In this document: positions 8,377 through 17,000 of the stretch, one piece after another
Position numbering within the stretch: the stretch's first letter is position 1
How the letters are laid out: each line of letters begins with the position of its first letter
Origin: Sporomusa termitida
GTDB taxonomy: Bacteria; Bacillota; Negativicutes; Sporomusales; Sporomusaceae
Length of the DNA stretch: 64,000 nucleotides
Reading direction: 5' to 3'
Assembly: GCF_007641255.1 (NCBI RefSeq)
Contig: NZ_CP036259.1
Coordinates: 2,666,001-2,730,000, forward strand
Translations under genes and position numbers: made by a program
Notes under the pieces: model-generated
Told to the model about the DNA's origin: nothing
The model's input: the letters and a program-made list of their open reading frames with translations, nothing else
The model's database searches: none

Positions 8377-9246
8377 TTATTCCTTTGCGAGATAGGTCAT
8401 GCCCACATAGTGGTCGGCGTCGGTAAAGGCGGTGTATGTGACCGGCTTATAGCCGGCCAAAGTAATCCTGATAGCGACCTGCTTGTGCTTGGGCAGCCAT
8501 TCGATTTCCCAGTCGCCAAAGTAGTTTGTCTCGGTCTCCCGGGTTTCACCGGTCTCGCTGCAGGTCACCTGCACCCTGGCGCCGCTGCAGACCTCCTCCA
8601 GCTCGCGGGGATAATAAACGGTACCGGCGAGAAATACCGTGGGAATATTTAGGTGCACTACATTCGTAGCTCGGCCTGCCAGCGGCTCCAGTTGGGTAAT
8701 GCGATTCTCAGCAATTACTCTGGCGATGGCGCTCTCAGGGTCGTCCAGATCGCCAAAAATCAAGGCGTTGTTGGGGCAGGCCTCTACGCAGCGGGGAACC
8801 TTAAGCTGTGGATCGCCTAAATGGGTCAAATAACCGGAAGCATCCAGCAGTTCGGCGCACATGGTGCACTTTTGCGGGATTGCCAGCTCCTCGTTCCAGT
8901 AGACTGCGCCAATGGGGCAGGCATCGACAATGGCCTTCTGGCCCTTGGACTTAACAGGATCAATAATGACAATACCATCGGGCCGCTTATATACCGCGCC
9001 ATTCGCCGCGGCTGCCATGCAGGCCGGTTCCTGGCAATGGGAACAGGGGGTCGGCACGGTTGCCGTTTTAATTTTGCGCGAACTGTCACCCCGTTCCCAT
9101 TCACGGATATCCAGCCAGAAGTGGCCCATCATCGGCTGCGGCGCGGACAGCGCGGAAGCATAGCCACAATGCTCATCCTTGCAGGCCATGTAGCAGCAGT
9201 AGCAGGACATGCACAGGCGCGAGTCTATCGCAATTCCTAATCTCAT
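8377..9246 (-). CDS. Transhydroxylase-like molybdoenzyme, Fe-S (beta) subunit
   Basis: The 289-aa protein has ferredoxin-like cysteine groups: CMSCYCCYMACKDEHC, CSHCQEPACM, CPIG with CTMC, and CVEACP. They are enough for three [4Fe-4S] clusters. The C-terminal ~90 residues form a beta-sandwich of the carboxypeptidase-regulatory/Cna-B type (ETNYFGDWEIEWLPKH). That order of domains, and many local matches (PTPC.HC, NGAVY.R.DGI, YWNEE, QKCTMCA), are those I remember for the beta subunit of the Pelobacter acidigallici pyrogallol-phloroglucinol transhydroxylase. It would carry electrons to or from the molybdenum subunit. Its start overlaps the alpha-subunit stop by ATGA, so the two are translationally coupled. 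No Tat signal was seen, so a cytoplasmic location is inferred. Resorcinol-hydroxylase-like activity is an alternative. Confidence 0.88.
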   Translation of the reverse strand: MRLGIAIDSRLCMSCYCCYMACKDEHCGYASALSAPQPMMGHFWLDIREWERGDSSRKIKTATVPTPCSHCQEPACMAAAANGAVYKRPDGIVIIDPVKSKGQKAIVDACPIGAVYWNEELAIPQKCTMCAELLDASGYLTHLGDPQLKVPRCVEACPNNALIFGDLDDPESAIARVIAENRITQLEPLAGRATNVVHLNIPTVFLAGTVYYPRELEEVCSGARVQVTCSETGETRETETNYFGDWEIEWLPKHKQVAIRITLAGYKPVTYTAFTDADHYVGMTYLAKE

Positions 9247-11924
9247 CTTGCTGCAGCTCCCTTCTTCAGATATTCTTCCCGTACCTTAGCCTGGATCGAT
9301 TCAAAACCGTGACCCTCAATGATTTCCTTACAAGTCGCCGACTCCGGGTCGGCAGCCAGGGCAACCGCGTCCAGCTTGTATTCGAAGCACTGGCCGGCGG
9401 GCAGCGGGCCTTCGTACTTGCAGATATCCATCAGGGTGGAATTGGGTGCCATGCCGGGAACCATACTGCCGATGAGTTTGCCCGGCGTAAGCAGGTTAAC
9501 GCAGCCGCCGATATCCATTGCGGTCTCTCCCGGCGCCACTGGATTGTAAATACCGGATGAGCCGTAGGCATGGATGGTATTCTCTTCTACGCGGTAGGTA
9601 ACGCGCGCCACGCAAACTACGCTGCCGCGCTCGTTGAACAACAACACCAGGTCCCCATCCTTGATGCCTTTTTCTGCGGCCTTCTGCGGATGGATGCGAG
9701 CGATTAAATATGGATTACCGTTAATATAGCGGCGGTTTTCCGGAATCTCCCATAACCAGGGCGTGGATGAGTTATGCTGGGTATGGTAATCAAAGCGGGG
9801 ATGTGGGGAAATAAGATGGAACGGATACTTGCGCGCCTTCAGCGAATGATGTCCTTCCCAGCTATATTTATAAGTGGCGATAGGAGTACGGGTCTCATCG
9901 TGGGGCGCCCAGTGCAGCAGGGACTCGGAAACAAACTCGAACTTGCCGGTAAAGGTGCCGAGCTTGCCCTCCTCCTGGCAGGGCTTATGGTTCGGAGTGT
10001 CGCAGGGATAGCCCTCGGCAAACCAGCGGAAGCCGTAGTGACGCTCCCAGTCTGCCGGGACACCGGCCACATAATAGCCTTTTTTGATAAAATCTTCCCA
10101 GGAAATCCTGTCGCACAGGTCCGATTTCTCCCAAAACCGTTTGCACCAGTCCAGCTCGCTGCGGCCCTCGGTGTACTCCTCGCCCCAGCCCAGCTTTGCC
10201 GCCAGTTGGGAAAATATCCAGTAATCAGACCGCGATTCCCACAGCGGCTCAATGGCCTTGTCCTGAAATACTACGATTTGCCAGTTGCAGCCGGTCTGGG
10301 AATGGGACTGGTAGCCGCCGTTGCCTGAGTTGCAGAACTCGCCGATATCATAGCGCTCCAGGTTGGTGCAGGCAGGCAGGATGACATCGGCAAACCGGGC
10401 CTCACCGTGGAAATGGATGTCCTGATTGACCACAAACTCCAGTTCCGGGCTTTTATACATACGGACCCATTTGTTGGTATCCAGCATGGTGCCCATGAAA
10501 GTGCCGCCATAGCGGTAGAATAAATGCACCTTGCTGCACCCTGGTTCGGGATAAACGTGTTCGGTAAACTCCAAGTCAATCCCGCCGCCGCAGAAGCCTT
10601 CACCATGCCACTCATAATGGCCATCAAGAATGGCGTCAGGCAGGTTAGGACGGTAGAGCTTCTGGGTTACACAATTGACTGCGGTACGGTCGGCAATGGG
10701 CTGGTTGGCAATCTGGGCCAGCGGGTCGGAATAGCCGCCAAACCAGAAGTTATAGTCCATGGGGGCGCCGGTTGTACCGGTCCAGATGTTCTGCCCGGGC
10801 TTGCCCATGCCTTGCATGGCAAAAAGCTGAACCATCAGGCGGGCAAACTCGGTGCCATTGGCAGTACGGCATACGCCGCCAAAGCCGCCCCGGAGACCGC
10901 TGCCGCCCATTGTCCTGGTCGAAGCCCAGCGGCGGGCCAGCGCCTTGATGTCGGCGGCGGGAATTCCGGTCTCGGCTTCGCACCACTTAGGGGTCTTGGG
11001 AGTACGGTCCACGCCCTTGCCCAGGATGTAGTCAGCCCATTCATCAAAGCGGTGGGCGTGCCTGGCAATGTATTCTTTGTCATAGGTACCCTCGGTCAGC
11101 CACACATACGCGATGCCTTCACAAAGGGCGGCATCGGTGCCGGGCCGGGGAGCAAGCCACTTGTCGGCTTGCTTAACCGCCGAGAAGTTGTTGAAGGGGT
11201 CGATATAGATGAACTGCACGCCCATATCGTCCAGCCAGCGCCGCCACATCGTAGACTCGTTGGCCGCATAGCCGCCCCGGGTGGTATCGGGGTCATGAGA
11301 CCACATGATCATAGTCTCCACGTTCTGCAGGGCATCTTCCAAGAGGTCAAAAGTCTCGCTGCCCCCCAGGCGCCAGTAATAGCCGTAGGTGTGGGGCGCA
11401 CCCCAGGTAAAGCCTTCCCAGGAGTCAGGATTATCCATAATCTGGGTGTACCCCAGCATCCGGAAGAAACGGGCAAAAGCGGACAGCTTATAACCCAACA
11501 GGCCCCAGGAATGATGGGAGCCGGTAATAGCGGTAACCGATTCTTTGCCATAGGTAGTCTGCACCCGCTCGATCTCGCGGGCCACAAGCTCCAGCGCCTC
11601 ATCCCAGGTGGCACGGCGATAGCCCGATTTCCCCCGGTTCTCGGTATTGCGGTTCTGTCCATCCGGCGTTTCCACAAAATCCGCGCGGATCATCGGATAC
11701 CGGATACGGTCATAGGCATAGGCCCGGTTTTTCTCAGTCAGGGCGATAAGCGTCGTTGTGGCTTTGCGATAGGGTGTGTATTCCCGGCCCCGCGCTTTAA
11801 TAACCCAGCCCGGGGGGGCGGTTTCGTCAAAGATGATTGGCCTGATGCGCCGGATAACACCATCAACTGTGTGTATGGCAATAGGCCCGCCGACACATAT
11901 GCTGTGGGTAACTTTTTCAACCAC
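9243..11924 (-). CDS. Pyrogallol-phloroglucinol transhydroxylase-like molybdopterin oxidoreductase, alpha subunit
   Basis: This ~893-aa DMSO-reductase-superfamily catalytic subunit lacks an N-terminal cysteine cluster, as in the transhydroxylase. Counting from the GTG start, GSHHSWG places a His at ~137 and DNPDSWEG places Asp ~167 and Ser ~168. These line up at a constant offset with His144, Asp174 and the Mo-ligand Ser175 that I recall for the Pelobacter enzyme. A C-terminal molybdopterin-dinucleotide domain is also recognisable. I prefer the GTG at 11924 because AGGGAGG lies 8 nt upstream and the resulting N-terminus matches the family. An ATG at 11957 is the longer option. Inferred reaction: pyrogallol to phloroglucinol by hydroxyl transfer. 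The related resorcinol hydroxylases cannot be excluded. The downstream phloroglucinol-pathway genes support the first reading. Confidence 0.87.
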   Translation of the reverse strand: MVEKVTHSICVGGPIAIHTVDGVIRRIRPIIFDETAPPGWVIKARGREYTPYRKATTTLIALTEKNRAYAYDRIRYPMIRADFVETPDGQNRNTENRGKSGYRRATWDEALELVAREIERVQTTYGKESVTAITGSHHSWGLLGYKLSAFARFFRMLGYTQIMDNPDSWEGFTWGAPHTYGYYWRLGGSETFDLLEDALQNVETMIMWSHDPDTTRGGYAANESTMWRRWLDDMGVQFIYIDPFNNFSAVKQADKWLAPRPGTDAALCEGIAYVWLTEGTYDKEYIARHAHRFDEWADYILGKGVDRTPKTPKWCEAETGIPAADIKALARRWASTRTMGGSGLRGGFGGVCRTANGTEFARLMVQLFAMQGMGKPGQNIWTGTTGAPMDYNFWFGGYSDPLAQIANQPIADRTAVNCVTQKLYRPNLPDAILDGHYEWHGEGFCGGGIDLEFTEHVYPEPGCSKVHLFYRYGGTFMGTMLDTNKWVRMYKSPELEFVVNQDIHFHGEARFADVILPACTNLERYDIGEFCNSGNGGYQSHSQTGCNWQIVVFQDKAIEPLWESRSDYWIFSQLAAKLGWGEEYTEGRSELDWCKRFWEKSDLCDRISWEDFIKKGYYVAGVPADWERHYGFRWFAEGYPCDTPNHKPCQEEGKLGTFTGKFEFVSESLLHWAPHDETRTPIATYKYSWEGHHSLKARKYPFHLISPHPRFDYHTQHNSSTPWLWEIPENRRYINGNPYLIARIHPQKAAEKGIKDGDLVLLFNERGSVVCVARVTYRVEENTIHAYGSSGIYNPVAPGETAMDIGGCVNLLTPGKLIGSMVPGMAPNSTLMDICKYEGPLPAGQCFEYKLDAVALAADPESATCKEIIEGHGFESIQAKVREEYLKKGAAAR

Positions 11925-11956
11925 TGGTTTTTCCTCCCTTAGTAATGATGCCTCCA

Positions 11957-12157
11957 TTAGTCAACCGCAACCAATGACTTGGCCAAATCTGATGTGGGAT
12001 GAATCTTGATCATGCCTCCCGCCAGATTGCCGTTGATGACTTCAAAACAGCGGAGATTATAAACCTCTGACACCACTATTTTGAAGACTCTGCCGTCAGG
12101 AGCCCGGTACAGGCTGTTCAGTTTGAATAAGTGCTGAATCATAATGTTATTAGCCAC
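11957..12157 (-). CDS. Small protein of unknown function, transhydroxylase operon (66 aa)
   Basis: The start is a GTG at 12157 with GGAGGG 6 nt upstream. The gene ends 32 bp before the preferred start of the transhydroxylase alpha subunit. The sequence (LYRAPDGRVFKIVVSEVY, CFEVINGNLAGGMIKI) looks like a compact beta-rich domain with one Cys and no membrane segment. I do not recognise the family. Its position between other small genes and the molybdoenzyme suggests a role in assembly, cofactor insertion or regulation of that enzyme, but that is inference only. Confidence 0.6.
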   Translation of the reverse strand: MANNIMIQHLFKLNSLYRAPDGRVFKIVVSEVYNLRCFEVINGNLAGGMIKIHPTSDLAKSLVAVD

Positions 12158-12206
12158 TGTTAACCCTCCCCTCCAATCAGCCCCGCCTGTTTGTGTAAAA
12201 GCAAGA

Positions 12207-12458
12207 CTATTTTACCTTTTTGAAACTGAATTGCAGCCCATATTTTTCATAGCGCACGCTGCCGGCCGGCTGCCAGTCCTCAAGGCTGTCCATAACCGCG
12301 TGCACTGCAGCCATTACCTCCGTAGCGGGCACGCCGCAGCCGCCTAAGCCCTCATACCAGATCTGGCGTACACAGATCGTGTCGCCGGGGAATGCGGCCA
12401 GATACTGCGCTACAGCGCCAGACAGTTTTTCAGCATCGCCGGTAGAAATCTTGGCCAT
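12207..12458 (-). CDS. Small protein of unknown function, transhydroxylase operon (83 aa)
   Basis: The ATG at 12458 has GGGAGGTG directly upstream, which favours it over the ATG at 12473. The protein reads as mixed alpha/beta, with ICVRQIWYEGLGGCGVPATE in the middle (two Cys in the protein) and a basic C-terminus YGLQFSFKKVK. No known domain is recognised and there is no signal peptide. It sits between two other small genes of the same operon, so it may be specific to transhydroxylase-containing clusters. Confidence 0.6.
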   Translation of the reverse strand: MAKISTGDAEKLSGAVAQYLAAFPGDTICVRQIWYEGLGGCGVPATEVMAAVHAVMDSLEDWQPAGSVRYEKYGLQFSFKKVK

Positions 12459-12545
12459 AACAACACCTCCCATTGCTAAAAAATTCTATTGATTTCCTCA
12501 TTGGCATTTAATCGCAGTACAGCGAATGCTGCTGATACGATCCTG

Positions 12546-12941
12546 TTATTGTCCTGCTTTACCCGGCTGGGGACAGCTAAATTCTATGTCGCCATCCGCA
12601 TCTCTGTCGTTGCCGGGAAACATGGCCACAATGCCCGCTTCCGCGCTGCTCATAACCCCATAGATATTGAAATTCTTATCAAATTCCACGCTAAAGAGGG
12701 AATCCGCCAGCTTGGCCAGATTGCGGATAATTGCCGTATATTTTTCGTCTTTGGAAAACCGTTTCTGTCCGCCCTGGGGCGAGTCGGGTGAATGAGAAAA
12801 TAAATGGAACTGATCATCAAATTCCAAAATGTACAGAAAATCATTTTTGGAACGGGCAACGACCATATTGTCAGCGGCCAAAGCCTGCATTATTTTGTCG
12901 CCCTCTTTGGGCAGAACACTCAAATTGATGATGTTTTTCAC
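12546..12941 (-). CDS. Protein of unknown function, transhydroxylase operon (131 aa)
   Basis: The start is a GTG at 12941 behind AAGGAGAGG. The chain is soluble and rather acidic, with stretches such as FLYILEFDDQFHLFSHSPDSPQ broken by short loops and an AEAGIVAMFPGNDRDADGD tail. I do not recognise a family or catalytic motif. It follows the chemoreceptor gene and precedes two smaller unknowns, all ahead of the molybdoenzyme. A small-molecule-binding or enzyme-maturation role would be plausible from context only. Confidence 0.6.
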   Translation of the reverse strand: MKNIINLSVLPKEGDKIMQALAADNMVVARSKNDFLYILEFDDQFHLFSHSPDSPQGGQKRFSKDEKYTAIIRNLAKLADSLFSVEFDKNFNIYGVMSSAEAGIVAMFPGNDRDADGDIEFSCPQPGKAGQ

Positions 12942-13065
12942 GAATTAAGCCTCTCCTTACCTGTTGCCGGCTTGTACAGCCTTTGATTTATAACCGGACA
13001 TAATTGTCCAGTAATATTATATACCAGAAAAAACACCCGGCCGCCGCTGTCAGCCATCAACAGCG

Positions 13066-13896
13066 CTAATAGTTTTGGGCAATTTTTTCTAATATTGCTG
13101 CCGTAGCACTTAATTCTTCAATTGAGGCCGTAATTTGCTGTAATGCTGCCGCCTGTTCCTGAAAGGTGATGTTTTCATTGGCGATTTCAGCGGCAACTTC
13201 CTGAACATGATCCTGAATTTTTTTAATAGTTTCACCAACTTGTTTTATACTGGCAGTACTGGACACCGATAATTTCCTGATTTCTTCCGCCACAACGCTG
13301 AAGCCCCGGCCCTGCTCACCGGCTCTGGCTGCTTCAATCGCCGCGTTAAGTCCTAAAAGATTGGTTTGACTGGCAATATTCTGGATAACATTAAGAATGC
13401 TGTCAGAATTTTTTGTTTCACTATGGGTCATGCCAATCTTTTCCAATATTGATTTACTCATACCGGCAGTGTCCTGGACACCGGTGGTTATAGTGCTGAT
13501 ACCGGCCGAGATTTGCTGGAGCGCGGCTGAAACATTTTGTGATATTTCAGAAATTTGGTCTTGCTGCTTAAGGCTTCTGGCAATCCCAATGGCCCCGATT
13601 ACATTACCGTCGCCGTCTTTAAGAGGAATGCCGGTTCCCCGCACCGCGAAGCCAAAAATATCTTTGCCGATCTTCAGGGTAACTGCTTTTTCCTGCTGCA
13701 AAGCCTCGTAAATCGATGTGCCTTTAAGTATTGGATCACCCACTTTATTGGGAGAAGGTAAATTGGGATTCTGCAAAAATAATAAGTGCTGTTCCCGGTC
13801 GGCTAAAACGATATTTACATCCTCGTCAAAGAAGCTGGGCAAATAGGGGGCAATTGTATGAAAAGCTGCAAAAATCTCCTCAGTCGTTTTTGACAT
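13066..13896 (-). CDS. Soluble methyl-accepting chemotaxis-type sensor (YfmS-like)
   Basis: From the ATG at 13896 (GGAG upstream) the protein has 276 aa and no transmembrane helix. Residues ~10-125 form a PAS-like sensory module ([20 protein letters not shown], then [10 protein letters not shown]-like and [10 protein letters not shown] strands). The rest is the conserved chemoreceptor signalling hairpin, with [20 protein letters not shown] followed by [15 protein letters not shown]. It lacks a long methylation helix set, as in short cytoplasmic receptors such as B. subtilis YfmS. It is the first gene after RNA element B, in the same operon as the transhydroxylase, so it may sense the aromatic substrate or the energy/redox state and direct motility. 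A longer in-frame start exists at 13998 but falls in the terminator. Confidence 0.85.
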   Translation of the reverse strand: MSKTTEEIFAAFHTIAPYLPSFFDEDVNIVLADREQHLLFLQNPNLPSPNKVGDPILKGTSIYEALQQEKAVTLKIGKDIFGFAVRGTGIPLKDGDGNVIGAIGIARSLKQQDQISEISQNVSAALQQISAGISTITTGVQDTAGMSKSILEKIGMTHSETKNSDSILNVIQNIASQTNLLGLNAAIEAARAGEQGRGFSVVAEEIRKLSVSSTASIKQVGETIKKIQDHVQEVAAEIANENITFQEQAAALQQITASIEELSATAAILEKIAQNY

Positions 13897-13996
13897 TATC
13901 AACGCTCCTGCCAATGCCCTTTTACTTATCGCCTGCCAATGGGAAACTCTTATAACCCTCCTTATAGTTATTGGCAGCTCGATTCCGCGAAAATAC

Positions 13997-14105
13997 AAAA
14001 AGCCTAACTCATAGAAAGCAACAAATAAATTGTCGCCGGTCTAATGAGCTAGGCTTAGATACTTTACGCCAGAATTTGCATTCTGATCCCATATATAAGC
14101 TACTC
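13997..14105 (-). ncRNA. Conserved attenuator RNA element B (riboswitch/antiterminator candidate) before the sensor/transhydroxylase operon
   Basis: Minus strand from 14105: GAGT, P1 5' strand AGCUUAU, loop AUAUG, P2 hairpin whose core CAGAAU/AUUCUG closes a GCAA tetraloop, loop AAAGUA, then CUAAGCC as P1 3' strand. The terminator has base arms GCCTAGCTCAT/ATGAGTTAGGC and five T residues (13997-14001). The internal-loop sequences match copies A and C, while the helices differ by compensating changes. The transcript would start close to 14131 from the promoter at 14138-14166, so the element occupies the first part of the 5' leader. P1 is weaker here (5 bp) than in copy C. Confidence 0.8.
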
Positions 14106-14137
14106 AGGCAAATTATTAATTTTATATTCTGACTATT

Positions 14138-14166
14138 ATTATAAGCCAGGATTCGCTGTCAGTCAA
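14138..14166 (-). promoter_or_regulatory. SigmaA-type promoter of the sensor/transhydroxylase operon
   Basis: On the minus strand TTGACT (14161-14166) and TATAAT (14138-14143) are spaced by 17 nt, close to the consensus. The expected start is about 7 nt further on, directly ahead of RNA element B. The ~100 bp between this promoter and the thiolase stop at 14269 shows no clear terminator, so read-through from the upstream operon is possible. Confidence 0.75.
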
Positions 14167-14268
14167 TTACCCGCTACTGATTGCAGCTAAAAGTTTCTCG
14201 GCCCTGACCTGATTTGCCGGAAATATCCGGTACTCTGTGAATCTTGCCGCCACAGCCTGCTGGACGAA

Positions 14269-15447
14269 TTATAGCTGTTCTATAATTGTAGCAATTCCCT
14301 GTCCGCCGCCGATGCAAAGAGTTGCCAGCCCCCGCTTAACCCCGCGTGACTGCAGGGCATGAAGCAGCGTAACCAGGATCCGCGCCCCGCTGGCTCCAAT
14401 GGGGTGGCCAAGAGCGATGGCGCCACCGTTGACATTAACTTTTTCCGGGGCAAGGCCAAGTTCTTTTCCCACTGCCAGAAATTGGGCGGCAAAGGCTTCA
14501 TTGGCTTCAATCAGGTCAATGTCGTCAATGGTCAGTCCGGCGTTGGCCAGTGCTTTACGGGTGGCCATAACCGGCCCCATCCCCATAATGGCAGGATCGA
14601 CACCGGCCGCTCCGTAGCCGGCAATCTTAGCCAGCGGCTTTAATCCTAACGCTTTTGCTTTCTCAATACTCATAATCAATAAAGCGGCCGCACCATCATT
14701 GATGCCTGATGCATTTCCGGCCGTTACTGTGCCACTTGGCGCAAAAGCCGGCTTAAGCCTGCCCAGCGATGCCAATGAGGTTTCCGGTTTCGGAAATTCA
14801 TCTGTAGAAAAAATGCTGTCGCCTTTTTTACTTTTTATTACCACCGGTACAATCTCCTGTTTAAAGGCGCCACTTGCGATTGCCTGTTGCGCCTTGCTTT
14901 GCGACGCCAGGGCCAGCTCATCCTGTTGTTCGCGGGTGATGCCGTACCTGGCCGCCACGTTCTCGGCAGTAATTCCCATATGATAGTTGTTAAACGCACA
15001 CCATAGTCCGTCGTTAACCAGCACATCATTCACACTCTGATGCCCCATACGGTAACCCCAACGCGCTTTATTAAGCACATATGGCGCGTTAGTCATGCTT
15101 TCCATGCCGCCGGCAATAAGTATGTCGGCATCACCGGCCAGAATTGACTGGGCAGCGCTATTAACAGCTTTTAAACCTGAACCACACACCTTATTTACGG
15201 TATAGGACGGTACCGCCACCGGCAGGCCGGCTTTTATTGCCGCCTGGCGAGCCGGGTTTTGACCAAGACCGGCTTGCAGAACATTGCCCATTATGACTTC
15301 CTCTACCGAATCTGGCGGCAGATCCACCTTTTGCAGAGCTGCGCTGATTGCTATGGCACCAAGTTCGGGGGCTGAAAATGAGCCTAAAGAGCCGTTGAAA
15401 CTGCCAATTGCAGTACGCACAGCACTGACAATTACCGCTGCTTTCAT
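14269..15447 (-). CDS. Acetyl-CoA acetyltransferase (thiolase)
   Basis: The 392-aa protein has the full biosynthetic/degradative thiolase set: the nucleophile in [11 protein letters not shown] (Cys 88), [20 protein letters not shown] with the catalytic His, and LCIGGGQG with the second Cys. It condenses or cleaves acetoacetyl-CoA. It closes the long minus-strand operon after both CoA-transferase subunits. In the proposed pathway it would split acetoacetyl-CoA to acetyl-CoA for ATP production, or work with the second thiolase at 19113. ATG 15447 is preceded by GGGAGG. Confidence 0.93.
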   Translation of the reverse strand: MKAAVIVSAVRTAIGSFNGSLGSFSAPELGAIAISAALQKVDLPPDSVEEVIMGNVLQAGLGQNPARQAAIKAGLPVAVPSYTVNKVCGSGLKAVNSAAQSILAGDADILIAGGMESMTNAPYVLNKARWGYRMGHQSVNDVLVNDGLWCAFNNYHMGITAENVAARYGITREQQDELALASQSKAQQAIASGAFKQEIVPVVIKSKKGDSIFSTDEFPKPETSLASLGRLKPAFAPSGTVTAGNASGINDGAAALLIMSIEKAKALGLKPLAKIAGYGAAGVDPAIMGMGPVMATRKALANAGLTIDDIDLIEANEAFAAQFLAVGKELGLAPEKVNVNGGAIALGHPIGASGARILVTLLHALQSRGVKRGLATLCIGGGQGIATIIEQL

Positions 15448-15488
15448 TAAATTTCCTCCCTTTTTATCGGTTCCGCCTGGCCATTATC

Positions 15489-16136
15489 TTAAACCGCCAT
15501 CTCTTTAACATCGGCAGCGACCACAAAATCTGCCGCCGTAGCGCTTTTAACCGTTTCCAGGTCAACGCCGGGCGCCAGCTCTGTCAATACCAAGCCCTGT
15601 TTGGTAACCTCAAAAACACAATAATCGGTTATGACTAAATCCACTTCCTGGCAGGCAGTAAGCGGCAGAGTGCATTTTTTTAATATTTTGGGATTGCCGC
15701 CTTTGCCCACATGCTCCATGGCCACGATCACCCGCCGGGCGCCGACAACAAGGTCCATGGCTCCCCCCATACCGGGAACCAGCTTGTTAGGGACCATCCA
15801 GTTAGCCAAATTTCCTTCCTGGTCTACTTCCAGGGCGCCCAGTACGGTAGCCTGCAAATGACCGCCGCGGATAATTGCAAATGACAGGGCGCTGTCGAAA
15901 GTCGCGCCGCCGGCTAATATGGACGCCGGCTGGCCGCCGGCATTCGTTATATCGGGATCCGGCCAATCATTTCCCGGTCCTAAGCCGACGAAGCCGTTTT
16001 CCGAATGCAGCGTAACCTGGATATTGGCGGGGATATAGTTTGCGGCCAGTGTGGGAATGCCAATGCCAAGATTTACGATGTCCCCGTCTTTAAATTCCTG
16101 GGCGACCCGTTTGGCAATCAAAGTTCTATTATCCAA
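15489..16136 (-). CDS. atoA: Acetate/acetoacetate CoA-transferase, beta subunit
   Basis: The 215-aa family I CoA-transferase beta subunit carries the catalytic Glu (~46) in the SENGFVG motif and the usual GIGIPTLAANY and GGAMDLVVGARRVIV segments. It partners the alpha subunit encoded 17 bp upstream. Inferred role: moving CoA from acetyl- or butyryl-CoA to free acetoacetate released by the lyase at 21220, so that both C4 units enter the thiolase/butyrate route. The length is normal for AtoA/CtfB. Confidence 0.9.
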   Translation of the reverse strand: MDNRTLIAKRVAQEFKDGDIVNLGIGIPTLAANYIPANIQVTLHSENGFVGLGPGNDWPDPDITNAGGQPASILAGGATFDSALSFAIIRGGHLQATVLGALEVDQEGNLANWMVPNKLVPGMGGAMDLVVGARRVIVAMEHVGKGGNPKILKKCTLPLTACQEVDLVITDYCVFEVTKQGLVLTELAPGVDLETVKSATAADFVVAADVKEMAV

Positions 16137-16153
16137 AATATACTTCCCTCCTG

Positions 16154-16801
16154 TTAACTCTTTACAATAAAGTCTACGAAAATGCCCGGCAGCATGACCT
16201 CATCCGGATCTAACGCGCCAACAGGTACGATCTCTTGTACTTGTGCAATTACCGTTTTGGCCGCAGTACCGATTACCGGATTAAAATTGCGGGCCGATCT
16301 GCGGAATACAAGATTACCGTTCTCATCCGCTTTATGGGCGTTGAGTAATGCGATTTCCGCTGTTAAGGGCTTCTCCAACAGGAAGTTCTGCCCATCCACG
16401 TTAATAATTTCTTTTCCTTCCGCAACCACCGTGCCCACGCCGGTCGGAGTAAGTATCCCCCCCAGCCCGGCCCCGCCACAACGGATTCTTTCAATCAGCG
16501 TGCCTTGCGGCACTAATTCCACCGCCAGCTCATTGGCCTGCATTTGCCGGCCTGTTTCCGCATTGGTGCCAATATGAGAAGCGATGAGCTTCTTTACCTG
16601 TTTCGCAACGATCAGCTTGCCTATCCCCTTGGTTGGGAACCCGCTGTCATTGGCGATGATGGTAAGTTCCCTGCAGCCCTTGTCAACCATGGCATCTATC
16701 AATGCCTCCGGTGTTCCGCACCCCAAAAATCCGCCAATCATGATAACACTTCCATGCTCAAGGTGCGCCAGGGCCTGTTCAACAGTCGTGAGTTTTGCCA
16801 T
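16154..16801 (-). CDS. atoD: Acetate/acetoacetate CoA-transferase, alpha subunit
   Basis: The 215-aa family I CoA-transferase alpha subunit has the glycine-rich MIGGFLGCGTPEALID near the N-terminus, the ANDSGFPTKGIGKL segment, and the GGILTPTGVGT loop typical of AtoD/CtfA/ScoA. It is adjacent to the beta subunit and the two form the active enzyme. In the operon it follows butyrate kinase after a ~200-bp gap, in which I saw no clear promoter or terminator. Confidence 0.9.
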   Translation of the reverse strand: MAKLTTVEQALAHLEHGSVIMIGGFLGCGTPEALIDAMVDKGCRELTIIANDSGFPTKGIGKLIVAKQVKKLIASHIGTNAETGRQMQANELAVELVPQGTLIERIRCGGAGLGGILTPTGVGTVVAEGKEIINVDGQNFLLEKPLTAEIALLNAHKADENGNLVFRRSARNFNPVIGTAAKTVIAQVQEIVPVGALDPDEVMLPGIFVDFIVKS

Positions 16802-17000
16802 TTAATCATCCTCCATGCTTTTACAATCCCAAAGTATATGCTGTTTATATCACTACGGCGGCCTATGCCAGCATAATCGAACCCACATTCACACTTTTAA
16901 CCAGGTTGACTGTCCTTGCCTGGGTTTTCATAGATTAAAAAACTTATTTCTAATAAACATTGACCGCTTTGCGCCGGCAGGTGGCAAGAGCCTATTGCGG

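Noticed and set aside
10524-11942. 472-codon open frame on the plus strand
   Set aside because: It is exactly antisense to the transhydroxylase alpha subunit, has no ribosome site and its protein looks like GC-rich shadow sequence; the minus-strand protein has clear family motifs.
13896-13998. Longer start for the chemoreceptor
   Set aside because: The extra 34 codons overlap the end of RNA element B and lack a ribosome site; the ATG at 13896 has GGAG at proper spacing.
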